A stretch of DNA of 64,000 nucleotides, taken from the NCBI GenBank assembly GCA_009760855.2, contig WPIO01000009.1, forward strand, positions 1,459,001 through 1,523,000. The letters run 5' to 3'. Positions 30,831 to 40,399 of the stretch are shown here, one piece after another (position 1 is the stretch's first letter; every line of letters begins with the position of its first letter). A program made the translations under genes and the position numbers. This DNA comes from Cristatella mucedo. Lineage: Eukaryota > Bryozoa > Phylactolaemata > Cristatellidae. The notes under the pieces are model-generated. The model worked only from the letters and a program-made list of their open reading frames with translations, ran no database searches and had not been told where the DNA came from.

Positions 30831-32099
30831 GAAAGGCAGACAGAGGTAGTGAAAATAGTGCCCACTGTTACAAGATCACTCAATGTGTAATTGATACGGC
30901 TGGGTCGTTCTTTATTACACTGGAATGGGCCTGCAAAGATGCTAAGTAACTACTACTCATCAAGACATTAACCTCACTCCCCTTAAAAACCCGTCAAACC
31001 TCCTAGGCGGTGAATATGATTTAAGAAACAGGCTTACCTTGAGGTAGAATTCACAAAATACAGTTACTGAACCTGTAATTCGTCCAAGGTAGCTCTAGGC
31101 TAGATACAAGACGGCGTCGCGGATCCATAGTCTTTCAAAAGAAAGAACAGTCATATTTTGCTGGAAGTGATTACAACGTTTCTAAAATAGTTCCAGTTTA
31201 GCAACAAATCACGGTCCATTTCCATAGAGGCCCTTCTTTTTTTATAAGGTAAGTTGTTTTCCTGCTACAAATTAGAATATAATCATTATTCAAGTTTTAC
31301 AAGGCCGGCCAATTGAGGGCCTTGGCTGTGCTGCTTCAAGCTCTCATCTAGGTCACAGCCAAGCTTGTATATACCTGCGTTACTTCACGTTGAGACTTCT
31401 GCAATTCACTCCTCACAGCTATTCTATCTTGGTAGCAGCTTGGTTACGGATGGTCACAACTTTGCCGCTAGTCTCATTTGTTTCTTGACTCGTCCACCGT
31501 GTCTTTCCTGCCCTCACTGACGCCATTTCCCTAAAATCAATAGGCCGCATTCAAATAGTCCGGGCAAACCATGTATTTAGATTAAATTTATTTGCATGGA
31601 GCCCTAAGAGAACAAAATCTGTAGCCGGACGCTTCGTATGTGCCATCGTTTTCTAAACCAACGACCCTTGTCGTCAGAGGCGAGACTTTCCGCGATAGTG
31701 GGGGTCACTCTGGGCTAAATCATCTAAGCCTATTCCACTCGCCACCATTATTTGTCCATTCCCACCGGTGGCAATAACCGGTGACGCGTTGGCAGTAATT
31801 CTCGTTTGCACGATGTGGTCGCATTGGACTATGGCAGCGTAAAAGAGCTGTGAAGATGGATCTTACTCATCACGATAGACCAGTGGGTAGGTGCAGACGG
31901 TCTTGGATTTACTAGGACAACTAGCTGCAGCTTTAGGCGACTAGCAGTACTTTGTAAAGCGCCAACTGAGTATTCACTGAAGGCCATCTTCCTTACAGAC
32001 GAGCAATTCCTGAGTGCTAGGGAATGCCATCTTGTTTTGAAGCTTTTCGCATATGGATGAAATAAATTTAATTGCCATTATTTTCCCGTCACACTGACC
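30831..32099. other. no gene recognised
   Basis: It could contain the 3' LTR of the gag-like relic (a TGTTACAAG word at 30866 follows a purine-rich stretch), but I could not match it to a 5' copy. The rest shows nothing. Confidence 0.35.
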
Positions 32100-32405
32100 A
32101 ATCATTGTCTGGCTAGTCACGAGTGTTCTCAAGTAAAGCAATGCATGCCGTTGCAGCCGACTGCAAGTGGTTTCTATAGCTATTCCAAAGCAGAAGCTTC
32201 CAAAGCCGGGCAACGTTATCTATTCCGGCATCGGGGAATTGCCTGTGTCACCTCTACTGCATGTGCCTGCCTATCAGCTCGTCACGTTACGACAAATAAT
32301 TGGCCGTGTTGGGGCCCGAAATGTCCCTCCCATCCGTCCGGTATGTCAGCCCCACCGGCTAGATCTGGCTTGGGTTCAGCCTAGGAATTTTTTGTGTCCA
32401 GTAAG

Positions 32406-32412
32406 TATATAA
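32406..32412 (+). promoter_or_regulatory. TATA box of CS-alpha-beta peptide gene 2
   Basis: TATATAA in a GTAAG context, the counterpart of the box at 2028-2034 of copy 1. Confidence 0.6.
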
Positions 32413-32437
32413 AGAAGACGTGTCTTTGCAACGGTAT

Positions 32438-33772
32438 CTTTGGCAGGGTCTGGCTAGTCACGTCTCGCCAGTTGGTTCGACTGTTACGGGTGCATATAAG
32501 GCTGCTGTTCCAAGGCGAGGCCAAGTGAGGTGAGCTGGCATAACTAGAGTAGGGCGAATAATCTACAGGCAGATAATTTGGAGCATGCTCAGTGAAGGTT
32601 AGCTTTGCATAACCTGTGCTTAGTAGCTGTACTGTCACCGGTTTGCTTTGCCTCTGCCATAGCCCATGGTAGCTTCCAGCCTGGCGATGGACAAGCCGAG
32701 GGCGCTGTACTTTCCGGTTATACAGATCTGGCAGCACCACCGACCAGCTGAGACCTGTTGTACTGCTTGCTTCCGGCCAGACCTGAACCGACCACCCCTA
32801 CCCAAAATATTCTGACTCTAACTAAAGTGTTGCACCTTTGTAACACTCGAAAAGACATTCACTCCTTCCCTGCTGACCAGCTCGGCTACTACGGGTAAAT
32901 TCCTTGCACGACCTGACGGCTGGCTGATTCTATGCCTTCGAGCAGAAAACCACTGGCAACCGATTGATCTGTGCAGTATTGCGCAGGTTTGAGCCTACAA
33001 ATTCAATCACCAACTTTGAGCACTATCGGGGCTGGAGGGTAGTTGACTGCCGTCAAGCCAAGCTGTCACACTGCTGTTAGCCACTTGAAAAACATCCTGG
33101 CCTTTGTCCGGATTGTAGCCAGTCTATGCACTGAGCTAACTAAGCTAATGAAAAGTGACTCCGTGTCTCAGATTTAACCATGTTCTTCGAGTAACGTGTG
33201 GCGAATGCTGCACCAGACCTGTAAGTATGGTGCTAATGTTCTCACACTCCTTCACCGAGTGGAAAACGATCTGAAACACGGTTACTAGGGGATTGCACGA
33301 ACGTCTCCTACATTTAGGGCCAATCTAAACAAGTGTTTTGTATTTTGAAAATAAATGCAAACCCTGCTGTAACATGCTCTGCTTTATTGTTGTCATTTGC
33401 GGTTAGACATTAGTTAAAAATATCCCTACTGCAGCTAAAAATATTTTATGTGTAATTGTGCTACTGCCATACCGTTGTCAACTTATGCAAGCACAACAAC
33501 TCTTAAATACCCTGCTAGTGCTTATTTTTATTTTTATTTGTCTTCACCATTGTCTTATCAGTGCCCGGACAGGGCTTTAAGCTTGCAATTTCTCGGATAA
33601 CTTCAATTAGGCTCAACGGCCTTCATAATGAGAACATAGCAAGCCTCATGAGAGCAGCACTAGCTCACTTTTTGTAGCCTTTTAAGCCATTTGAAAATAC
33701 AATTGCACGCTTAGTATATGCTGCTGCTATACTCTCCTGACTCTTGTTGCCGAAAATCTTTAATGCTTTTAG
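32438..33772 (+). other. predicted 5' UTR exon 1 and intron of peptide gene 2
   Basis: Exon 1 is inferred to end at 32529 (GAG before GTGAGCT). The intron 32530-33772 (1243 bases) ends in TTAATGCTTTTAG. The 47 bases between acceptor and ATG equal the length in copy 1 exactly. The transcription start is inference. Confidence 0.55.
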
Positions 33773-33819
33773 GAACACCTGGCCTTTCGGACGGGTGTGC
33801 AACTGCGGAGAGTGACACG

Positions 33820-34032
33820 ATGGCTGGTGCATCTGTTTGCCAGTGGAGGCTGCAAGCTGCTCTCTGTGGTGTGCTCATTGTCCTCTACTGCTGCACTCTT
33901 GGAGGAGCTGATGCAGCCTCTACTTGTAACCCTACTCAGTGCAATAACTATTGCACAGCCACATACGGCAAAGCCGCGATCGGAATGTGCAGACTTAATG
34001 CACTCAACATCCTCTCTTGCCTCTGCAGATAA
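33820..34032 (+). CDS. secreted CS-alpha-beta (defensin/toxin-like) peptide 2
   Basis: A 70-residue precursor. The signal peptide (about 1-32) shares MAG, CQW, LCG, LIVL and GGADAA with peptide 1. The predicted mature part is only about 37 residues with six cysteines, C-x4-C-x3-C-x11-C-x9-C-x1-C, Gly two residues before Cys4, and a single Arg after the last cysteine before TAA. Shared mature positions are mainly the cysteines, N/D-P-T-Q before Cys2 and N-x-L between Cys4 and Cys5; the loop between Cys3 and Cys4 is largely replaced. The compact size is usual for defensins and short channel toxins. The frame is open upstream to 33718, but the ATG at 33820 is chosen for the conserved acceptor and signal peptide. 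Antimicrobial versus toxin role is undecided. Confidence 0.75.
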   Translation: MAGASVCQWRLQAALCGVLIVLYCCTLGGADAASTCNPTQCNNYCTATYGKAAIGMCRLNALNILSCLCR

Positions 34033-34560
34033 CTTGAGAAGAGTATGCAGAAGAAGCAAACGACCGCAGAAAAAGCTTGTTATCTTCTAGCCAAATGGTG
34101 TCAGTCTGCTGTCTCGTAAATTTAATCGTGTAATTCTTACAGCGATATAATCCGCCTTGTTCCCAGTGCAAGTATCCAATGATTATCCGACCTGTCACAT
34201 AATCGTATCGATGTAGCATACTCAGCTATTCTGATCTCCCCCAATGGTCGCTTTAGATCAAAATCCTTGAAATACCAAGCTGTCGAAGGTTTGTTTCTGA
34301 AATTTTAATCGCTTATGCAAAATACATTAATTGTGTCGGAGACTTTATTGAATTCAATGTAATTGGCCAATCACACAGCCGCGAAAGCGTCGCGGATTGT
34401 ATTTTACATTTCACTTTAGATTGCATAGTTGAGGCTCCCGGTTTTATTGACACTGTTCTGTATAGCAATTTTATGGTGCACCTATGCTGATATGCTGTTA
34501 GGCATCCTTATTCCCTATGAACAGATAGCCTACGGACATCAGGCTAGTCAGTGGCTTTGG

Positions 34561-35593
34561 TGAAATCTAATATTAACGGGGATTTACCTTTACCATACTA
34601 CAGACTTTCAAGAAAAACACTCTCAGTTTCAATCTTTAGGGTATAGTTGGCATTGCTCAAGAATCACTGGAAGATATTGCAAACAGAAACCGTGAAGAGA
34701 ACAAGGGAACAATAGTAAAGACCTTCGATAAACCACACAGGCCAGAAAATATTACAAACTGTCACTACACAATGCAAATAAAATGTACTGAGACTAACAA
34801 ATAAGATCATCAGTAATTAATTATTCTTAAGAGCTGCTTTTAGCTGTGTTATTTAAAAACGCCAACTGCAAGAATCTATTAACTGAATTGAAACAGCTGG
34901 CAGTGAACATCGGCTCTCACCTGTCCATGTGGCGTTTCTACCTACGATGGTCAAAATAATACAGACAAAATGCGAACCTCAATGATCACCTTCTAAAACT
35001 ATTGGATTTTGTCCCACAAGAACCTATCTGTTAAAACAAAGCACGTGAATCTATTGTATTTAAATTCACAGGACTGAAGAAACCTTTCCACATAACTATC
35101 GCTGGATTCACGGAAGTTGATTAAGAGTGTCCATATTCCTTCCTACATTATTTACTTTTACCTAACTCTTATTATTTAATCAACTCAGTAAACTAAATAT
35201 CTAAACGAAGGCAACACTACTAATACTTACCTCGATTGCATTTTTTGTTTACAGTTTTTATATAAGACTGGGTTCTAGAATAAAGAAACTTCGTTGGAAA
35301 TAATCTAGCACAAGTTGGGTAAGTATTCAGCTGTGTTTATTGGCAGGTTTCTGTTTTATAAAAGTTACCTTTAGCTTGCTTTACTTTCAGCTTAATCTAG
35401 GCTGTGTTCTGTACTGCCAGATATTCTTATGAAATAGTTATACAATTTGCCTATATCAGCACCTAGTCATTCTTTGGTCAGTAGCAGATTCCATTTTTTA
35501 TTGGAGCCAAATGTGTTATTTACATCCACTATAATTTATCAAGCCATTGTCCTGTTACGGCGATCATATATTGTTCGAATCTTTCGTGCACAG
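34561..35593. other. no gene recognised
   Basis: AT-rich unique-looking sequence between the peptide-gene block and the LTR element. No repeat of the window recurs here. Confidence 0.4.
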
Positions 35594-35862
35594 TGTTGCA
35601 TGATGGGTTCTCCAGCATCTGCTGTTCTAGTGGGAGTCTCACAGAGACACAATGGGCGCACATGCCCAGTAAGCGAGACTCTGCTTTATTCCTTTCAAAG
35701 GGCACATACATGACAGCTCGATCAATCGTAGCAGATGAAACAAAATATAATCGGCTTTAGCGGCCCAACGCTGGGTTGCTTAGCTAGTGGCCACAGGTGA
35801 GGCATGTGCACTAGTGTCGGGCACTTCAACAATTACAGCAGTAGTCGCAGGCCCACACAACA
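35594..35862 (-). repeat. 3' LTR of element 2
   Basis: 269 bases, TGTTG...CAACA on the minus strand. It aligns throughout with 37731-38007, e.g. GGGAGTCTCACAGAGACAC, GAGACTC-GCTTTATTC, GATCAATCG-AGCAGA and GGCCACAGGTGAGGCA on the plus strand. The polyadenylation signal is the complement of 35685-35690. Confidence 0.75.
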
Positions 35863-35873
35863 TCTCTTTTCCC
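35863..35873 (-). other. polypurine tract of element 2
   Basis: GGGAAAAGAGA on the minus strand ends exactly at the TGTTG start of the 3' LTR, as expected for the plus-strand primer of an LTR retrotransposon. It fixes the element's orientation. Confidence 0.7.
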
Positions 35874-36026
35874 ATTGAAAATAGATTTTATAGTCCACCA
35901 GCCTAGCTGGGGGGCTGCTCTCACGACTGGAACGTCGTGTAGCCACTGGCTCCATGCGTCCAGTGGTTTGTCCTCCGGGCTCCTTCAGCATGTTAATTTA
36001 GCATTCATGAGTTCCGACCGGCTTGG

Positions 36027-37074
36027 ATGGGGTGCAGGCTACTCGCAGGAGGCGAAAATCAGCCCTGCCCCTCGCGAGCAGCTGGTCGTAGATGCTGCCC
36101 ACCTTTAGACAAAGATGGGGCGCCGCTTCCAACTGTCAGGCGGTTCTTCCAGGTCACCTCTGTGCGAGCCCCGATGGCCGGTCTCACAGGCTCGTCGCCG
36201 GCCGATCAAGCAATTCGAAAACCACTTCAGCTCGTGATGGCCTCGCCATTCTCAGAGTTCCACCCCGCCGAGTCGATCTTGAGTTGTGCTGCTCTGCACT
36301 CAGCACTGAGACGCTCTCGCAGGTGCTCTCCGCCTCCTGAAATCTCACCTTGCTGTGCTTCACCTCAGCGAAGCTCTAGCTGCTTCGATGGCAGCCACCA
36401 GCACCTCGTTGCAGGCTACTATCACCTTGCCGCTGACCGCTACCTTGCAGTGCTTCTCTGCGCTCTGCACCGAGACGCTCGTGTGGGTGCTCTTCACCAC
36501 CGGGACAATCTCGGCGCAGCTCTCTGCAGCCGCTGAGATGCTCTCCACTACTCTGACTCTCTCGCTGCTACGCTTCCCAGCCTTGACGTCACTCTCATTG
36601 GCTGAATGTGCCTGGTCGCAGGCTACTATCCCCTGGTCGCTGGCTACTATCCCCTGGCCACTGACCGGTATCTTTCGGTGCTCTTCTGAGCTCTGCTTCG
36701 AGACGCTTGTGCGGGTGCTCTCCACAACCAAGAAACTCTCGCCGTTGGGCTCCGTGAATGAGACGTCGCTCTCTCAGGCAATCTTTGCTGCCGAGATGCT
36801 CACTGCCTCTACGACGCTCACTGCTGCACTTCGCCTCCAAGAAGTCGCTCGCTTGGGCCACTGTGCCTTTCTCTGGACAACTATCGCCTCGTCGTTGATC
36901 ACTACCGCCTCACCACTGGAAGCCGTCACATGCTACACCTCCTTCGCCTCCGGCTGCTGCGGCAGCACACTTACGTTGTTCTGGTGCTCTTTGGCTGTTG
37001 CAACTTCTGCGTCGGAAGCAGTACCATACCAGCTTCCTCCTCTGGTATTGCCGTCGGACAGCTGCAGCAGATGA
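36027..37074 (-). other. repetitive coding-type interior of element 2
   Basis: The minus strand carries long open pieces (36731-36360, 36861-36595, 37092-36910) built of recurring modules. Two about 250 bases apart share VVxSTxTSVSxQSxExH and a VSGxxIVACxx stretch; an IVA(S/C)DQG unit is also tandem. The plus strand has a 239-residue open frame (36355-37074) that I regard as antisense shadow, because gag, PBS and PPT all place the element on the minus strand. The modules look like an expanded low-complexity tail of a gag-like protein; function is not known. Confidence 0.5.
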
Positions 37075-37079
37075 ATGAG

Positions 37080-37412
37080 TTAGGCTCTGCAATCTGGCTT
37101 TTGCGGGCAGTTGATGGTGGGATCGACCGGTGACGAGACTGGCTCGTCGCCTATCTTTGTCCCGGTCTCGGCTCCGGCGAGCAGCTGCTGCTCCAGCCGA
37201 AACCTTTTGGCCTCAAGCTCGGCCTCCTCATCCATCAACCACGAGAAGATCAAGATTAACTCATTTCGCAGCTTCTGGTAATCTTGCTTTACGTTGACCG
37301 GCTGATAGCCCCAACCGTATATCCCGTTATCGCCCAGAAACACTGGCACAACATGTTTTAGAGGCATCTCAATCTTGGGTGGTGCTACGCCTTCTCGAGC
37401 ATTAGAAGCCAA
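37080..37412 (-). CDS. gag-like protein of LTR element 2
   Basis: A 110-residue frame starting at an ATG about 100 bases after the primer-site-like word. Residues 23-34 read PVFLGDNGIYGW, resembling the P-x-F-x-G...Y-G-W stretch at the start of many Ty3/Gypsy Gag capsids. Residues 62-78 (EEAELEAKRFRLEQQLL) would form a short coiled coil. It stops at 37080 and the downstream repetitive region is in another frame, so the protein may be truncated by a frameshift. No zinc knuckle is seen. Confidence 0.55.
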   Translation of the reverse strand: MASNAREGVAPPKIEMPLKHVVPVFLGDNGIYGWGYQPVNVKQDYQKLRNELILIFSWLMDEEAELEAKRFRLEQQLLAGAETGTKIGDEPVSSPVDPTINCPQKPDCRA

Positions 37413-37508
37413 GGCATAAAGTGCCGTCCACCATTGAACATTTCATACCTCAATACAGGCGTTCCGTCTACATAGTAGAAGGTCTGGTACTCTTTTCGGC
37501 TAGAGTAA

Positions 37509-37524
37509 CCGCTCTCTGCTACCA
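37509..37524 (-). other. primer-binding-site-like sequence of element 2
   Basis: TGGTAGCAGAGAGCGG on the minus strand resembles the TGGTATCAGAGC-type site complementary to an initiator tRNA 3' end. A very similar word follows CAACA at 29953. It is separated from the 5' LTR by a SINE B insertion rather than abutting it. Confidence 0.55.
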
Positions 37525-37529
37525 GATGT

Positions 37530-37730
37530 TTTAAATAAATAAATGCTAGCTGATTTAACAGCCTCTTTTGTATAGCGACAGAAGAGCCTTCACGGCTATT
37601 ACCACCGCTTGCAGTGGCGATAAAGGATCGCCCACTGCAGGATTCGAGCCCACGACCGCGGGGCCGAGGTCATGAAAAGCAACCGCCTTACCTAGTGAGC
37701 CATTACGGCTCAGTAGCCATTACGGCTCAG
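37530..37730 (-). repeat. SINE B inserted between 5' LTR and PBS
   Basis: On the minus strand: the head TGGCTCACTAGGTAAGG, the B-box region GTGGGCTCGAATCCTGC, the body GATCCTTTATCGCCACTGCAAG-like, GGCTCTTCTGTCGC, GTTAAATCAGCTAGC and the tail ATTTATTTATTT. The first 17 bases of the head (ACTGAGCCGTAATGGCT) are duplicated in tandem. It occupies the interval where an intact LTR element has only a few bases. Confidence 0.75.
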
Positions 37731-38007
37731 TAATTGCGACAGTGGCTCCGGCGGCGGCTGTTCTAATGGGAGTCTCACAGAGACACTGTGGGTGAACGTG
37801 CACAGTAAACGAGACTCGGCTTTATTCGTCACAATGGGCGCTTATATGAGAGTTAGATCAATCGCAGCAGACGACACAAAGTATAACCTGCATTAGTGGC
37901 CCGACTCTTGGCTGCTTCAACGGCTTAACTATTGGCCGCAGGTGAGGCACGTGCATTCGTGTCAGGCGCTTTGCTAATCATGTCAGATGCGGCAGGCGAA
38001 CGCAACA
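37731..38007 (-). repeat. 5' LTR of element 2
   Basis: About 277 bases, starting TGTTGCGTTCGCC on the minus strand and ending near GTCGCAATTA at the SINE boundary. It contains CATATAAG about 16 bases before AATAAA (complement of 37821-37826). Divergence from the 3' LTR is considerable (small indels plus substitutions), so the insertion is old. Confidence 0.7.
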
Positions 38008-40217
38008 TCAGTCGAACAGCAAGCTAGATATCTAAGTAGGTAATTTCTGTTTAGATGAGTCATCATGCATTCTATGTTTGATTCGTGCACTCAAATTTGT
38101 CCTGAATATATTGTCCAGGACTATATTAAGGCATATATTTCAATTGATTGACGACTGAATACACCGGTTTTATTGAGACCAAAGACTTATAAGGAGAGTG
38201 CTTGACAGTCGACGATTTTGTGCTTTAAAACTTGTCACACTTGCACATCTGATCAACACTACTTACCAGTACATCAGTGTACCTAAGATATATTTAATTC
38301 ATTGAAAATTACTACCATTTCCAGTACTTGCTGGATTTATGTGAAGTATATTGTGTGAAGAACCTGATTCATGCAACCACGAAAGCTTGATCCATTATAT
38401 AGGATGCAACGTGAAGTTCCAGTTAAAAATGTACCAGTTCCGCTTGAAAAATTTTCCCTCACACTAATCTCATCTATTCTTGAGTGATCTTTTATATTTT
38501 AATGTTCTGTTATTTACCAAAAAGAGACTAAATGCCATGCATCCTAACTGGTGGGCTTCAGTATCGTCATGCGTGTTTTTTATTTACCAGTATAGGCACG
38601 ATTTACTGTCATGGTTTTGAAGGCTAGCCTGAAAATTATTTAGACCTTGGGCCTTGATAATCGGCTCTCCTGAGGAGGGCTTGATACCAAAAGGATATTT
38701 ATTTAGGTATTTTATAGTGCTGTACCGGTGGCCTGTTTATGACACTACTATCATTATAAAGTGTCACAGATAAGGCCGACCAAATGCAGGGCAATATGCA
38801 CAGTATACCACACACTTATAAATGTTTTTGTGAATATATAAATAAATCTGCTATATAGTTTTTGGGCAATTTTAGCTATTATACGTTTCCCCAAAAGTGC
38901 AGCCATAGTGCATGCCCCTAGACATTTTTTTCCCTTTTGGAGGCTAGAGAAATAAAGACTTGACGGACGTTTAAGCAGAAACTGAACTAGAAGTTTCATC
39001 CCTAGCGAGCGTCATACCCAGTATGATTAGGGCTATAGAAATCTCTAGGCATTTGCTAGAATAGAGAGTGCTAAATGTCAATTCACCCTAACCTCTGATT
39101 TAATGAGCACGTTATAAATCGAAAAATTAAAGTAAGTGATCTAATCAGTCGCAGCCCACGTGGCCATATCTTTCATCAAAACAATATAAATTATAACATT
39201 AATATATTTTCATGCACTCTGATAACTCAATATATATCTTGGCACTTTGCATTTACTGTTTTAAAGAGTGTTACTGTGCTTGGTGATTATAAATCGATCA
39301 TTAGTAAGCAGAAGCACGTTAAAGTTTATTATACTTATCAAAAACGACTTGCTAGAAAAATATTCATTATTGCTGTTCAAATCCCTTAAAGTGAAGGAAT
39401 GCAATGTAGTCAATCAAGAATGAGTTTCTAGCTTTATGGAAACTGAGAAATAATTGCCTAGTCTATAGCGCATTTGAAATTTGTTCTAGTCACAGCTAAA
39501 TAATATGCGTCACTACCGGGTTTTACATCGCCTAGCATAATTGCGAAATGATTCCAATAGGCATAACTGGAAAAAAGTATAGTAATTCATTTACATTTAC
39601 AAAATAGCAAATGTGACTGCAGCTGTGGGTGATAACTTTTAGTCGATAAATGTGTTTATTGGAGCCAGTACAGGACAGTAAGAACTGCTGTCATGTGGAA
39701 GGTAGGATGCTCTCAACAGCCAAACTGGACTGCCTAGTTTTCAATCCACTCTTAACGCTTTATTACAGAAATCGGAAAAAATGCAATCAGAAAGTTTCTG
39801 AGCCGATATCAGATTTGATTTTTTTAAATGGTTCAATTTAGACATTGCTTCCTAATAAAAGCAGGTCATTATTTATGTCGTTTTATCCAGCTGAAGGTAC
39901 ACAGACGACAGGGGAGATGTAGCTATTTATATTATGTTTACTTTTTAAAATTACACTCATATTTAGGCCGTAGGCCACTGAAGATGTTTTGGCAGACATT
40001 GGTTTTACAATTTCTGAAGAATGGTAGGTTCGTCAATAAATTTATTAGTTTTATCGTCAACAAATACAAAAAACATTGTACTACCTCAGACCAAGTTTGG
40101 ATGGCAGCAATGCATACAATTACAAAGTTGCTTGAGCTTGAAGGTTTTTAAGACAGGGATTAATCAAGGCAAATGTACAGCAGTGTTCAATCCACACAGA
40201 AGTGTGGGCCTAGATGG
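38008..40217. other. AT-rich region without recognised gene
   Basis: No LINE, SINE or LTR words recur here. The longest frames (81 residues at 38999-38754 on the minus strand; 107 residues at 39828-40151 on the plus strand) have no signature. Confidence 0.4.
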
Positions 40218-40398
40218 TAAGCCGCGATGGCACACGAAGTAAGGCCGATACTTTTCATGAGTTAGTTCCCGAAGTCATGGAATCGAATCTTACATTAGTT
40301 GATCCTTTATTGCCACTGCAAGCGGTGGTGATGGTCGTAAAGGCTCTTCTGTAGCTGCACAAAAGAAGCAGTTAAATCAGCTAGTATTTATTTAGGTA
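40218..40398 (+). repeat. SINE B copy
   Basis: Head AAGCCGCGATGGCACACGAAG, B-box region GTCATGGAATCGAATCTTAC, body CTTTATTGCCACTGCAAGCGG, GTAAAGGCTCTTCTGTAGC and GTTAAATCAGCTAGTATT, with tail ATTTATTTAGG. It directly precedes a family 1 LINE 3' end of opposite orientation. Confidence 0.75.
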
Positions 40399-40399
40399 C

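Larger units (their letters stand above)
32100..34560 (+). repeat. duplicated gene block, copy 2
   Basis: Colinear with 1690-4860 from GGCTAGTCACGAGTGTTCTC through promoter, exon 1, intron, coding exon and 3' region to about GGCATCCTTATTCCCTATG (34500). Divergence is high in the intron and the mature peptide and low around the TATA box, splice sites and signal peptide. The intron is shorter than in copy 1 and lacks the LINE tail. Confidence 0.75.
35594..38007 (-). mobile_element. non-autonomous Gypsy-like LTR retrotransposon (LTR element 2)
   Basis: Two direct repeats bound the unit: 35594-35862 and about 37731-38007. On the minus strand each begins TGTTG and the downstream copy ends CAACA. 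The upstream (5') LTR has a TATA-like CATATAAG (37849-37842) and both have AATAAA. A polypurine tract (35863-35873, complement) directly abuts the 3' LTR, and a primer-site-like word lies at 37509-37524. The interior is only about 1.9 kb with a short gag-like frame and a repetitive region and no protease, RT or integrase, so movement would depend on another element. No clear target-site duplication was found (CACAG on the left, TCAGT on the right). Confidence 0.75.

Noticed and set aside
36355-37074. 239-residue plus-strand open frame
   Set aside because: LTR orientation, polypurine tract, primer site and gag-like frame all place the element's sense on the minus strand; the plus frame is an antisense reading of Ser/Leu/Thr-rich repeat modules.
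35594-38007. target-site duplication for LTR element 2
   Set aside because: Flanks read CACAG on the left and TCAGT on the right; only three bases could match, which is not enough.
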